A stretch of 50,587 bases of DNA from Stenoxybacter acetivorans DSM 19021 (GTDB lineage Bacteria > Pseudomonadota > Gammaproteobacteria > Burkholderiales > Neisseriaceae). Each line of letters starts with the position of its first letter. Positions within the stretch are counted from its first letter, which is position 1. The notes beneath the pieces are model-generated. The model was not told the origin of the DNA and searched no databases. It saw only the letters and a list, made by a program, of their open reading frames with translations. Shown here piece by piece: positions 20,112 through 28,584 of this stretch. The stretch is from contig NZ_JQKE01000015.1 of the NCBI RefSeq assembly GCF_000745895.1, forward strand, positions 1-50,587, in the 5' to 3' direction. A program made the position numbers and the translations under genes.

Positions 20112-21293
20112 TTATTTCTGAGCAGTTTTGCTGATCAGAATATCAAACCAATGCACGGGCGGTGCATCATCAACAGCAGTTACAGAAGATGGGCGGAACA
20201 GAGAATGAAGGATAAGGATACGGTCATTCTCTTTAATCATGGGTTCTCCATTTCGGTCTTCACGCATCAATGCAAGAAAGGTCTTAACCATCGTTTCACG
20301 TTCACGAGCGTCTCGACTCATCTGCAAGTTTTCGGACAGTAAGCGACTCAGCATCTTCAGAACCCAAACTGCGGCAAAAGCCGGAATCGCAATTGGAATC
20401 AAGGTTAAGATGATGGAAGCTCCCTTGGCTGTGTCAGATAAATTTGGTATATATTTTATGAATCCACATATGGATAGACCCAACACAATAACGAAAGCCA
20501 CGGCGAAGGCAATGGCTACATAGAGGTGTTTTTGTGCGCGATCACCCCAATACTGTGTGGGAGCCAACAGTGCCAACTGCTCGTCGTAGACTCTTTTGAG
20601 TCCCTCCCAGTCGGATTCCATTTTCTTCTTGAGCGTATTCCACTGGTCTTCTCGATCCGAATGCGTTTGGTGGTCTTGTTTTTGCTGCTCATCTATGGCA
20701 TTGGTCTGTTCTTCAAATGCGGTGCGAATTTCGTTCAGACTGACTTGGAATTCATTTTTCAGCGCGGTCAATTCCTTGCGTTGGGGAAGTAACCAATCTT
20801 TGGTGCCTTTACTACGGCTGTTGAACAGAATGAGGTCAATCAGTGTTTTAATGGAAATACCAGAGGAGATCTGCTCAAGCATTTGAGAAGAATCGCTCCT
20901 AGCCGTCAAGTAGAGTAGGCCGGCCACATTAAGATTGTCCTTAGCCATGTCTGCGATGACTGGGTAAATTGCATAATCAGAGGTTATAATTTTCCCATCT
21001 CTGATCAGGTTGAAAGAATCCATCAGGGTCCGGTTAAATTGCCGTGCACTCTGCTCCTGACTTGAGGCTAACATACGCTTAAATTCATTCAAAGCTTGGC
21101 GGGCATTTACATAAAAGGTGTGCTGATTCTTCCAGCAGGTTCTCAGGGTTTGGTTCATGGACGTGCCATCATTGTCCTTCCAGAATGGCTCCTCGGAATC
21201 CAGCCACCGCTCCAGATCTTCGGTGGTTTGAAAGTGAAGCTCTCGTAGTCCACCATAAACGGTTACTTTGATTTCTGTTAGTAGCTTTGGCAT
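20112..21293 (-). CDS. DUF6161-like membrane protein (orphan, accessory)
   Basis: The 393-residue product has a soluble N-terminal half, a charged coiled-coil stretch (about residues 175-245, rich in E, K and Q) and two hydrophobic segments at about 258-280 and 290-312, followed by VWVLKMLSRLLSENLQMSRDARERETMVKTFLALM. The C-terminus reads LILHSLFRPSS and DDAPP. From memory this two-TM plus DARER-type helix plus FRP arrangement matches the family of unknown function DUF6161. No catalytic motif is visible. ATG 21293 is well supported: GGAGG lies 7 bases upstream. It stands alone between an ABM gene and an amino-acid transporter, contains no DUS, and shows no operon partner, so it looks like an acquired gene. 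A role in stress or phage defence is only a guess. Confidence 0.65.
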   Translation of the reverse strand: MPKLLTEIKVTVYGGLRELHFQTTEDLERWLDSEEPFWKDNDGTSMNQTLRTCWKNQHTFYVNARQALNEFKRMLASSQEQSARQFNRTLMDSFNLIRDGKIITSDYAIYPVIADMAKDNLNVAGLLYLTARSDSSQMLEQISSGISIKTLIDLILFNSRSKGTKDWLLPQRKELTALKNEFQVSLNEIRTAFEEQTNAIDEQQKQDHQTHSDREDQWNTLKKKMESDWEGLKRVYDEQLALLAPTQYWGDRAQKHLYVAIAFAVAFVIVLGLSICGFIKYIPNLSDTAKGASIILTLIPIAIPAFAAVWVLKMLSRLLSENLQMSRDARERETMVKTFLALMREDRNGEPMIKENDRILILHSLFRPSSVTAVDDAPPVHWFDILISKTAQK

Positions 21294-21613
21294 TACATAA
21301 CCTCCGTCTGACGTTTATCTTTTACTCGCAATTTATCGAATGGTAACAGTGCTTGGAAATGCTTACAAAAAAATTGCAGCAGGTACTATTCAGCTTATTG
21401 TTTTAGGTGTAAGAATTTCTCGCGTTGTTTACAGGATTGTGGCGCAAGTTGCTAGATTCTTCTAATTATTTGAATAATAAAAATTCTTATAATAGTTCGC
21501 GAAGTGATTTCATTTTTACCAACAATTCGTTCTAAGCATAAAACAATAAGTTATTTTTGAATTATGTACTAAAGCGTTACTATGGCGGCAATGAGTATTT
21601 GGAGATGTGCTGC
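21294..21613. other. Divergent intergenic region with promoter(s)
   Basis: The gap separates the DUF6161-like gene from the amino-acid permease gene. It is strongly AT-rich from about 21460 to 21560 and contains TATAAT at 21487-21492 on the plus strand, which may be a -10 element for the transporter operon, though I see no well-spaced -35. The left half holds the 41-codon frame described separately. Confidence 0.45.
21340..21465 (+). CDS. Possible 41-residue hydrophobic, cationic small protein or gene remnant
   Basis: ATG 21340 opens a 41-codon frame ending at TAA 21463. The peptide is MVTVLGNAYKKIAAGTIQLI followed by VLGVRISRVVYRIVAQVARFF: a hydrophobic core with K/R residues and no acidic residue, as in small membrane peptides or in an N-terminal or C-terminal fragment of a membrane protein. 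The frame stays open upstream to 21301. There is no evident ribosome binding site, so this may be a remnant rather than a working gene. It is divergent from the DUF6161-like gene and begins 47 bp from its start codon. I do not assign a function. Confidence 0.25.
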   Translation: MVTVLGNAYKKIAAGTIQLIVLGVRISRVVYRIVAQVARFF

Positions 21614-22273
21614 ATGGATTGGGATTATGTCTTGCGAACACTGCCGGCTTATGGTCAAGCACTGTCGCTGACATTGAAAATTGCCGTTGTCGGCATTGCA
21701 GTGGCCATAGCAATCGGGGTGCTGTGTAATGTGTTGTGGTATTCAAAAATATCGGTATTCAGGCGTGCGGCAGGGGTATATGTTGCCTTGTTTCGGAATA
21801 CGCCGCTGATGATTCAGCTTTTTTTCATGTTTTACGCGTTGCCGCAGTTGGGTATTAAGATGACGCCGATATTGACGGCGATGGTGGGTTTGTCTTTGCT
21901 GGGCGGCAGTTTTATGGCTGAGGCAATACGCGGTGGTTTGAATGGGGTTGCAAAAAACCAAATCGAATCAGCCAAAGCAATTGGTTTAACACAAGGGCAG
22001 ATTATGCGGTATGTGATGCTGCCGCAAGCCGTTAGCTACAGTGTGCCGTCCATTGGGGCAAATTGCATTTTTTTGATTAAAGAGACATCGATTTTCAGTG
22101 TAATTGCCGTGGTGGATTTGATGAATGTAACCAAAACCGAAATCGGTATGTTTTATAAGACCAACGAGGCTTTGTTGTTACTGGTGCTGGCGTATGCTGT
22201 GGTGTTGATTGTGTTGTCGTGGGGGCTGACTGTTTTGGAAAAGCGTGTGCGTTATGCAGAATTTGGGCATTGA
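21614..22273 (+). CDS. Polar amino-acid ABC transporter, permease 1
   Basis: Inner-membrane permease of the HisM/GlnP type (PAAT family). The 219-residue product starts MDWDYVLRTLPAYGQALSLTL, the usual amphipathic lead into the first membrane helix, and carries the binding-protein-dependent transport signature FRNTPLMIQLFFMFYALP plus the ATPase-coupling EAA loop EAIRGGLNGVAKNQIESAKAIGLT (residues about 101-124) with GlyLeu. ATG 21614 has GGAG 9 bases upstream; the longer frame to 21557 lacks family resemblance. It overlaps permease 2 by 20 bases. The two permeases, the ATPase and the lipoprotein make a complete importer; cysK downstream points to sulfur amino acids. Confidence 0.9.
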   Translation: MDWDYVLRTLPAYGQALSLTLKIAVVGIAVAIAIGVLCNVLWYSKISVFRRAAGVYVALFRNTPLMIQLFFMFYALPQLGIKMTPILTAMVGLSLLGGSFMAEAIRGGLNGVAKNQIESAKAIGLTQGQIMRYVMLPQAVSYSVPSIGANCIFLIKETSIFSVIAVVDLMNVTKTEIGMFYKTNEALLLLVLAYAVVLIVLSWGLTVLEKRVRYAEFGH

Positions 22274-22931
22274 TGTTTTATTGAATGTAAATCACTTACA
22301 GCGTCTGTTGCAAGGGTTGTGGGCAACCGTTGAAATTGCCTCTTTGTCTGTCGTTATCAGCTATGTGTTGGGAACATTGATGGGCATACTTCGAGTGCAG
22401 GCAGGTAAATGGATAAATATGCTGCTGCGCTTGTATTTAGAAAGTTTCCGCATCATTCCTGTTTTGGTTTGGCTTTATTTGTTGTATTACTTTTTACCCG
22501 CGAATTTCGGTATTGATTTAAATTCGTTTTGGGTGGCATTGATTGTATTCAGCTTATGGGGCAGCGCAGAAATGAGCGATATTGTTCGCGGAGCTTTGGT
22601 TTCTTTGCCGAAACATCAATTTGAATCCGGCTTGGCGGTGGGATTGAATCAGCGGCAGCTTTTTCGGTATGTGTTATTACCGCAAGTGGTTCAGCGGGTT
22701 ACACCCGGTGCGGTGAATTTAACCGTACGCATGATTATGACCACTTCTCTGCTGTTTGTGTTGGGTGTGGTTGAGTTGATTAAGGTGGGGCAGCAAATCA
22801 TTGAATCAGCATATTTACAAAACCCAATGGTTTCAGTATGGATTTATGGTGTGATTTTGCTGATGTATTTCGCACTTTGTTTTCCGCTGTCTAAGTTGGC
22901 AGATCATTTAGCCCAGAGCAAGGACGCATGA
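22254..22931 (+). CDS. Polar amino-acid ABC transporter, permease 2
   Basis: Second PAAT-type permease, 225 residues, beginning MQNLGIDVLLNVNHLQRLLQ and pairing with permease 1 as a heterodimer. It has YLESFRIIPVLVWLYLLYYFLP and the EAA loop SDIVRGALVSLPKHQFESGLAVGLNQRQ, then YVLLPQVVQRVTPGAVN. The start overlaps permease 1 by 20 bases and its TGA is 3 bases before the ATPase start, so the genes are translationally coupled. ATG 22254 is preferred over GTG 22245. Confidence 0.9.
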   Translation: MQNLGIDVLLNVNHLQRLLQGLWATVEIASLSVVISYVLGTLMGILRVQAGKWINMLLRLYLESFRIIPVLVWLYLLYYFLPANFGIDLNSFWVALIVFSLWGSAEMSDIVRGALVSLPKHQFESGLAVGLNQRQLFRYVLLPQVVQRVTPGAVNLTVRMIMTTSLLFVLGVVELIKVGQQIIESAYLQNPMVSVWIYGVILLMYFALCFPLSKLADHLAQSKDA

Positions 22932-22934
22932 TTG

Positions 22935-23675
22935 ATGGATAAAACCACTGTTTTACAAGTATCAAATCTACACAAATCGTATCAGGAGACAGAAGTACTT
23001 AAAGGCATTGATTTAACGGTGCAAGCATCTGAAGTAGTGGTTATTCTGGGACCTTCCGGCTGCGGAAAATCCACATTTTTACGTTGTTTGAATGGTTTGG
23101 AAACGTTTGAGCAAGGAGATATTGCGCTGGATGGGCAGATTTTAGACCCACAGAAAACATCTTGGCATCAAATACGGCAAAAAATCGGCATGGTTTTTCA
23201 AAGTTATGATTTATTTCCAAACATGACAGTTATGGAGAATATTTTATTGGGTCCCACCAAGGCGCAAAAAAGAGATCCAAAACAAGTGGCTGAACAAGCA
23301 TTGGCACTATTGACGCGTGTGGGTTTGTCAGACAAGCAGCATGTGTATCCGCGCACACTCTCCGGCGGACAGAAGCAGCGTATTGCGATTGTACGGGCAT
23401 TGTGCATGAACCCTGAAATCATGCTGTTTGACGAAGTAACCGCTTCACTGGACCCGGAAATGGTGCGCGAAGTATTGGAAGTGATTTTGGATTTGGCAAA
23501 CGACGGTATGACCATGTTGATTGTTACCCATGAAATGAACTTTGCCCGCAAAGTGGCAGACCGCATTGTGTTTATGGATGCGGGCAAGATTGTTGAAGAA
23601 CAAAAACCTGAAGATTTTTTTATGCAACCGCAATCATCGCGGGCGCAGCAATTTTTAAATGTATTTAACTTTTAG
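22935..23675 (+). CDS. Polar amino-acid ABC transporter, ATP-binding protein
   Basis: Cytosolic ATPase that powers the two adjacent permeases. The 246-residue product has the Walker A motif GPSGCGKST (about residue 37-45), the Q-loop in IGMVFQSYDLFPNMTVMEN, the ABC signature LSGGQKQR, Walker B IMLFDEVTASLDPE and the switch His in VTHEMNFARKVADR. The FQ-DLFPNMTV form is typical of polar amino-acid (GlnQ/HisP/TcyN) ATPases. ATG 22935 follows the permease TGA directly; the frame could also use TTG 22932. The lipoprotein gene starts 13 bases past its stop codon. Confidence 0.92.
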   Translation: MDKTTVLQVSNLHKSYQETEVLKGIDLTVQASEVVVILGPSGCGKSTFLRCLNGLETFEQGDIALDGQILDPQKTSWHQIRQKIGMVFQSYDLFPNMTVMENILLGPTKAQKRDPKQVAEQALALLTRVGLSDKQHVYPRTLSGGQKQRIAIVRALCMNPEIMLFDEVTASLDPEMVREVLEVILDLANDGMTMLIVTHEMNFARKVADRIVFMDAGKIVEEQKPEDFFMQPQSSRAQQFLNVFNF

Positions 23676-23688
23676 AAAAGGAAACAAC

Positions 23689-24597
23689 ATGAAACACAAT
23701 CATCATTTTTCACAACGCTGGTTCCGTTTACTGGGCATCGCGGCGATTGCGCTGAGTTTGGGCGCTTGCGGTCAAAACGGCAGTGGTGCATCGGCAAGCA
23801 GCAGTGAACCTGCAGCCAAAGAAGAGGCTGTGAGCGGGATTCAAAGCATCAAAGATCGCGGCGTGCTGCGTGTTGCTGTGTTTGCCGACAAACCGCCGTT
23901 TGGCTATGTTGATGCAGAAGGCAAAAACCAAGGTTATGATGTGGTATTGGCACATCGCTTGGCTAAAGATTTACTGGGCGATGAAAACAAAGTGGAATTT
24001 GTGCTGACTGAAGCGCAAAACCGTGTGGACGTATTGAAATCAAACAAGGTGGATATTACGCTGGCAAATTTTACGGTTACTCCGGAACGCGCCGAACAAG
24101 TTGATTTTGCCTTGCCGTATATGAAAACCGCGATTGGTTTGGTGTCTCCCAAGGCGCAACCGATTAATGATGTAGCGGGATTGAAAGGCAAAACCCTGAT
24201 TGTGAATAAAGGCACAACCGCTGAAATATGGTTTGCCAAACAACAGCCGGATATTAACCGCCTGTCTTTTGATCACAACACCGAAGCCTTTAATGCCTTA
24301 AAAGACAAGCGCGGTGCGGCTTTGGCACATGACAACACATTGTTGTATGCTTGGGTGAAAGAAAATCCGAGTTTTGCAGTGAGCATCAACCAACTTGGTG
24401 ATAATGATTTGATTGCAGGCGCGGTGAAAAAAGGCAATACAGATTTGCAGGCTTGGTTAAATGAGGAAATTATCAAGCTAACAGATGAAGGGTTTTTCAA
24501 TAAAGCGTATGCAGAAGCCGTAGCACCGTTTTACGGTGAAGGCATTGATTCAAAAAATATTGTGCTATCACCGGAAGAACTGAAAGCCGTTAAATAA
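23689..24597 (+). CDS. Amino-acid ABC transporter, substrate-binding lipoprotein
   Basis: A 302-residue type II lipoprotein: hydrophobic signal FRLLGIAAIALSLGAC with lipobox LGAC and lipidated Cys27, followed by a Ser/Ala-rich tether and the SBP_bac_3 domain starting SIKDRGVLRVAVFADKPPFGYVDAEGKNQGYDVVLA. Further family segments are VDVLKSNKVDITLANFTVTPERAEQVDFALPY and KGKTLIVNKGTTAEIWF. It delivers substrate to the permeases encoded upstream. The LANFTVTPER segment and the neighbouring cysK suggest cystine or cysteine, but glutamate/aspartate transporters of this family look similar; ligand choice is inference. ATG 23689 has AAAAGGA 7 bases upstream. Confidence 0.9.
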   Translation: MKHNHHFSQRWFRLLGIAAIALSLGACGQNGSGASASSSEPAAKEEAVSGIQSIKDRGVLRVAVFADKPPFGYVDAEGKNQGYDVVLAHRLAKDLLGDENKVEFVLTEAQNRVDVLKSNKVDITLANFTVTPERAEQVDFALPYMKTAIGLVSPKAQPINDVAGLKGKTLIVNKGTTAEIWFAKQQPDINRLSFDHNTEAFNALKDKRGAALAHDNTLLYAWVKENPSFAVSINQLGDNDLIAGAVKKGNTDLQAWLNEEIIKLTDEGFFNKAYAEAVAPFYGEGIDSKNIVLSPEELKAVK

Positions 24598-24640
24598 CAT
24601 CACATCAGCAGCAAATTAACTTTCTTTTTAGGGGTATTTT

Positions 24641-25573
24641 ATGAGCATCGCTTCCAGCATTACAGATTTAATCGGCAACACACCTTTAGTACAACTGGGT
24701 CAATTGGCTAAAGGGTTGCCTGCCAAAGTCGCTTTGAAATTGGAATTTTTTAACCCGGGCGGCAGCGTGAAAGACCGCATTGCGACAGCAATGATTGATG
24801 CAGCGGAAAAAGCGGGCAAAATCAAGGCAGATACCGTCATTGTAGAGCCGACCAGCGGCAATACCGGTATTGGTTTGGCAATGGTGTGTGCGGCACGCGG
24901 TTATTCTTTAATATTGACCATGCCTGAAACCATGAGCAAAGAGCGGCAAATGTTGCTGCGAGCCTATGGCGCACAATTGATTTTAACACCGGGTGCGGAA
25001 GGCATGGGTGGGGCAATTGCACGGGCTGAAGCCTTGGTAAATGAAAATCCCGATCATTATTTTATGCCGCAGCAATTTGAAAATACCGCCAATCCTGAAG
25101 TACACCGCCGTACCACAGCCGAAGAAATTTGGCGCGATACCGATGGTGAAGTGGATATTTTTGTCGGCGGCGTGGGTACGGGCGGTACTATTACCGGCGT
25201 GGGTGAAGTATTGAAAGCCAAGAAACCCGCAGTACAGGTATTTGCGGTAGAGCCGGCAGCTTCACCCGTATTGTCGGGCGGTGCTAAAGGACCACACCCG
25301 ATTCAAGGCATTGGTGCGGGTTTTGTTCCAAAAACGCTGAACACCGAAATTTACGATGGTGTGATTCAGGTTGGGAACGAAGACGCATTTACAACCGCAC
25401 GGGCATTGGCAGTGAAAGAAGGATTGCTGGTGGGTATTTCTTCCGGCGCGGCGGTGTGGGCAGCATTGCAATTGGCAGCAAAAGCAGAAAACAGCGGTAA
25501 GCTGATTGTGGTTGTGATTCCGTCTAACGGCGAGCGTTATTTATCCACGCCTTTATTTGCTGATTTGACTTAA
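24641..25573 (+). CDS. cysK: Cysteine synthase A (O-acetylserine sulfhydrylase)
   Basis: PLP enzyme making cysteine from O-acetylserine and sulfide. The 310-residue product shows the lysine that binds PLP in [13 protein letters not shown] (Lys44), the phosphate/substrate loop [28 protein letters not shown] and [12 protein letters not shown]. The C-terminal length and the TSGNTG loop fit CysK rather than CysM, but the A/B distinction is not certain. It follows the importer operon by 43 bp with GGGG-type ribosome binding, so it may be cotranscribed, and a strong hairpin follows it. Confidence 0.93.
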   Translation: MSIASSITDLIGNTPLVQLGQLAKGLPAKVALKLEFFNPGGSVKDRIATAMIDAAEKAGKIKADTVIVEPTSGNTGIGLAMVCAARGYSLILTMPETMSKERQMLLRAYGAQLILTPGAEGMGGAIARAEALVNENPDHYFMPQQFENTANPEVHRRTTAEEIWRDTDGEVDIFVGGVGTGGTITGVGEVLKAKKPAVQVFAVEPAASPVLSGGAKGPHPIQGIGAGFVPKTLNTEIYDGVIQVGNEDAFTTARALAVKEGLLVGISSGAAVWAALQLAAKAENSGKLIVVVIPSNGERYLSTPLFADLT

Positions 25574-25608
25574 AATAAAGCAGAATTGTTGTATTTAAGA
25601 AGCATTAG

Positions 25609-25644
25609 AATCGCGGGCAAGTTTAATAGAATGCCCGCGATTTT
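25609..25644 (+). terminator. Rho-independent terminator after cysK
   Basis: Arms AATCGCGGGCA (25609-25619) and TGCCCGCGATT (25632-25642) form a perfect 11-bp GC-rich stem with a 12-base loop and a TTTT run. It lies 36 bp after the cysK stop and, being between convergent genes, could also stop readthrough from bioB on the other strand. Confidence 0.85.
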
Positions 25645-25692
25645 AATTTAATGAACAAAGCCTTTATTCTCTGAATTCAATAACAGCAGATT

Positions 25693-26682
25693 TTACAAAG
25701 GCATTAAATTTAACTTGCGCAGCAAATCCGCGTCATCGTTTTCATCTGCATTGGCGGTAGTGAGTAGTTGCTCGCCGTAAAAAATAGAATTTGCACCTGC
25801 CAAAAAACACAAGGCTTGCATGGCTTCGGGCATTTTATTGCGGCCTGCCGACAAACGGACATAGCTTTTCGGCATGGTTATCCGAGCTGCTGCTACTGTG
25901 CGCACAAACTCCGTCCAATCCAAATCAACGGCATTTTCTAACGGTGTTCCTGCCACTTTTACCAATTGATTAATCGGTACGCTTTCGGGCTGCGGGTCTA
26001 AATTTGCCAAGCCGGCAATCAATCCCGCGCGTTCTTCACGGCTTTCATTCATGCCGACAATCCCGCCGCAGCACACTTTTAAACCTGCTTGGCGCACTTT
26101 TGCCAGCGTATCCATGCGTTCTTCATAATTTCGGGTGCTGATAATATCGCTGTAACGTTCGGGGTCGGTATCCAGATTGTGGTTGTAATAATCCAATCCC
26201 GCCGATTTAAGCTCTTCAGCCATGCCTTCTTGCAGTAAACCAAATGTGCCGCAGGTTTCTAAGCCCAAATCTTTTACTGCCGCAATGATTTCAGCCACTT
26301 TTTTAACATCGCGCGGCTTGGGTCCGCGCCATGCTGCGCCCATGCAAAATCGGCCAGCTCCGCGTGCTTTGGCGATTTTGGCTTTGGCGACAATATCATC
26401 AACATCTAAAAGTGCTTGTTTTTGTACATCGGTTTGATGATGCGCCGATTGCGGACAATAAGCGCAATCTTCGGGGCAGCCGCCGGTTTTAATGGAAATC
26501 AATGTAGATAATTGAATTTTTTGCGGATCGAAATACGTTCGATGCACTTGGGCTGCCTGAAACACCAAGTCCAAAAAAGGTTGGTCTAACAAATCTTTGA
26601 TTTGGCATTTACGCCAATAAGCGGTGGCAGGGTGCGTATGCAGATCTTCAGGCTGCCTGAAAGTAATGGTGCTGGTGTTCAT
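25693..26682 (-). CDS. bioB: Biotin synthase
   Basis: Radical SAM enzyme that inserts sulfur into dethiobiotin. The 329-residue product carries the SAM-cluster cysteines in [17 protein letters not shown] (Cys69, Cys73, Cys76), then [42 protein letters not shown] and [19 protein letters not shown], the segments that supply the [2Fe-2S] cluster ligands. ATG 26682 is chosen: AAGGAAACACAAA precedes it. A longer frame to 26730 lacks family similarity. No other bio genes are nearby, so its partners are elsewhere. A DUS overlaps the 5' coding region near 26649-26660. Confidence 0.96.
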   Translation of the reverse strand: MNTSTITFRQPEDLHTHPATAYWRKCQIKDLLDQPFLDLVFQAAQVHRTYFDPQKIQLSTLISIKTGGCPEDCAYCPQSAHHQTDVQKQALLDVDDIVAKAKIAKARGAGRFCMGAAWRGPKPRDVKKVAEIIAAVKDLGLETCGTFGLLQEGMAEELKSAGLDYYNHNLDTDPERYSDIISTRNYEERMDTLAKVRQAGLKVCCGGIVGMNESREERAGLIAGLANLDPQPESVPINQLVKVAGTPLENAVDLDWTEFVRTVAAARITMPKSYVRLSAGRNKMPEAMQALCFLAGANSIFYGEQLLTTANADENDDADLLRKLNLMPL

Positions 26683-26787
26683 TTTGTGTTTCCTTAAAAT
26701 GGTTTGCGGCATCGCAATGATTGCCGACACGCAATAAACAAACGCAATGTTTGTTGGTGCGTTTAGTGAGGAAATGATTTTGTATTT

Positions 26788-27213
26788 CTAAATATTTGGT
26801 TTAATTTTCTCCAAACATTGTTCATGCCGCTGCATCATCATGGTTTCACCACCCAATTGTTTTAATTTGTCTTCAGATGAGGCTTTGGCAAATTGTTCAA
26901 TTTGTTTGGTGCTCATGCCGTCCAAGGTTTCTTCCCACATACAGCGGCAATAAGGCTCAGGCACTTGGGCAGATTGATTGCTTAAACCATGTTTTGCCAA
27001 TTCATCAGCCCATTGCGGATTGAATGGGCTGTTTTTGATACATGCCGATAAAATTTCGGCTTTAACTTGCGGCTTGCTCATCGCGCATTGCGATAAAAAA
27101 AATGCTGTCGCAAACAATGCCGCCGTTACCCACAGCCAAATACGTATGGTACGGATTCTATTACGGGGTGGCGGTTCTGCTGCGGACGGTTTGGATAACT
27201 CATTTTCCGCCAT
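26788..27213 (-). CDS. Small membrane-anchored protein of unknown function
   Basis: The 141-residue product has a proline-rich N-terminus, one membrane helix (about residues 24-41, IWLWVTAALFATAFFLSQ) and a soluble, helical, cysteine-bearing C-terminal part with Tyr-Cys-Arg-Cys-Met at about 87-91 and further Cys residues near 58 and 133. The orientation suggests a periplasmic domain with possible disulfides. I do not recognise a family, though similar short Cys-containing periplasmic proteins occur in Neisseriaceae. Its start lies 14 bases inside the end of hom, so it is translated from the hom message. The coding is convincing from the overlap and composition. Confidence 0.65.
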   Translation of the reverse strand: MAENELSKPSAAEPPPRNRIRTIRIWLWVTAALFATAFFLSQCAMSKPQVKAEILSACIKNSPFNPQWADELAKHGLSNQSAQVPEPYCRCMWEETLDGMSTKQIEQFAKASSEDKLKQLGGETMMMQRHEQCLEKIKPNI

Positions 27214-28516
27214 GCAAGCTCTCCATGCGAATCATGATAACCGATGGGAACACACGGGGCAGGGCTTCAATGTTGGCAATGGCTGCCTGAATTTGTTTTT
27301 CTTGAGTGGTGTGAGTGAGAATCACAATTTCAGCCGTTTCATGGCTGATAACGCCTTTTTGGATTAAGGCTTCAATTGAAATCTGCTCATTGGCAAGAAT
27401 ATTGGCGATTTCACCCAAAACACCCGGTTCATCTTTGGCGCATACCCGCAAATAGTAGCCGCTGGTGATGTCGCCCATATCCAATACCGGAATGGCTTGC
27501 ATTTGATACGGCTGAAACGCTAAATAAGGAACGCGGTTGTCGCTGGCGGCATCCAGCAAGCGGCTGATGTCGATAATATCTGCTACTACTGCGCTGGCGG
27601 TTGCCGCCGCACCGGCACCCGGGCCGTAATACAAAGTTTCTTGCACCATATCGGCTTGTACCAATACAGCATTCATCACACCTTCAACATTGGCAAGCAA
27701 GCGTCCGGTGGGAATGAGTGTGGGGTGTACCCGCAATTCAATGCCGTTTTCGGTTTTACGGGTAATGCCCAGTAATTTGATGCGGTAGCCCAATTCCTCT
27801 GCATAGCGAATGTCTTGGCTTTCCAAGCGGCTGATGCCTTCCATATAACATTGGTTAAAATTAATGGGTGTACCAAATGCCAAAGCAGACATGATGCTGA
27901 GTTTATGTGCGGCATCGTGTCCTTCAATATCAAAAGTAGGATCGGCTTCGGCATAGCCCAAATCCTGAGCTTCTTTTAACACATCGGCAAAAGCACTGCC
28001 GTGGGCGCGCATTTCGCTGAGGATAAAATTACTGGTGCCATTGATGATGCCTGCAATGGATTGAATGTGGTTTGCCGCTAAACCTTCGCGCAGTGCTTTG
28101 ATTATGGGAATACCGCCCGCCACTGCCGCTTCAAACATCAGCATCACATTTTGCAGCTCTGCCAGCCGAAATAATTCATTGCCGTGTTCCGCCAGCAGTT
28201 TCTTATTGGCAGTAACCACATGTTTGCCATTTTGAATAGCACGGATAACCGCTTCTTTGCTGATGGTGCTGCCGCCGATGAGTTCTACTACAATGTCCAC
28301 ATCGTCGGCGTTCACCACGTCATTGATGTTGTCAGTTACCGCAACGGTTGAATCACACAAGCGTTGGGCGTGGTCGGTGTTTCGGTCTGCCGCACGGGTA
28401 ATCACTACTTTTCTGCCTAAGCGGCGGGCAACTTCATCGGCGTTGTTTTGCAATAATTTCACCACACCGCCGCCAACAGTGCCTACACCCAAGATACCGA
28501 TACGAATAGGCTGCAT
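27200..28516 (-). CDS. hom: Homoserine dehydrogenase
   Basis: Hom reduces aspartate semialdehyde to homoserine on the way to methionine, threonine and isoleucine. The 438-residue product starts with the Rossmann loop IGILGVGTVGGGVV (residues 6-19), then ITRAADRNTDHAQRL, VVELIGG, VTANKKLLAEHG, FEAAVAGGIPIIKALREGL, GIINGTSNFILSEM and EADPTFDIEGHDAAHKLSIMSALAFG. An ACT regulatory domain starts near residue 345 (YYLRVCAKDEPGVLGEIANI), so threonine feedback is expected. It is a stand-alone enzyme, not fused to aspartokinase. A small membrane protein gene overlaps its 3' end. Confidence 0.96.
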   Translation of the reverse strand: MQPIRIGILGVGTVGGGVVKLLQNNADEVARRLGRKVVITRAADRNTDHAQRLCDSTVAVTDNINDVVNADDVDIVVELIGGSTISKEAVIRAIQNGKHVVTANKKLLAEHGNELFRLAELQNVMLMFEAAVAGGIPIIKALREGLAANHIQSIAGIINGTSNFILSEMRAHGSAFADVLKEAQDLGYAEADPTFDIEGHDAAHKLSIMSALAFGTPINFNQCYMEGISRLESQDIRYAEELGYRIKLLGITRKTENGIELRVHPTLIPTGRLLANVEGVMNAVLVQADMVQETLYYGPGAGAAATASAVVADIIDISRLLDAASDNRVPYLAFQPYQMQAIPVLDMGDITSGYYLRVCAKDEPGVLGEIANILANEQISIEALIQKGVISHETAEIVILTHTTQEKQIQAAIANIEALPRVFPSVIMIRMESLHGGK

Positions 28517-28584
28517 ATTTTTTCCTTCATTATTTGATTTGTTTACAATATAAAGGCGAGTTTTATACCCGCCTTCATGCTGCT

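Noticed and set aside
20088-20342. Plus-strand frame opposite the end of the DUF6161-like gene, considered as an antitoxin-like partner
   Set aside because: It is entirely antisense to the supported gene and lacks a ribosome binding site.
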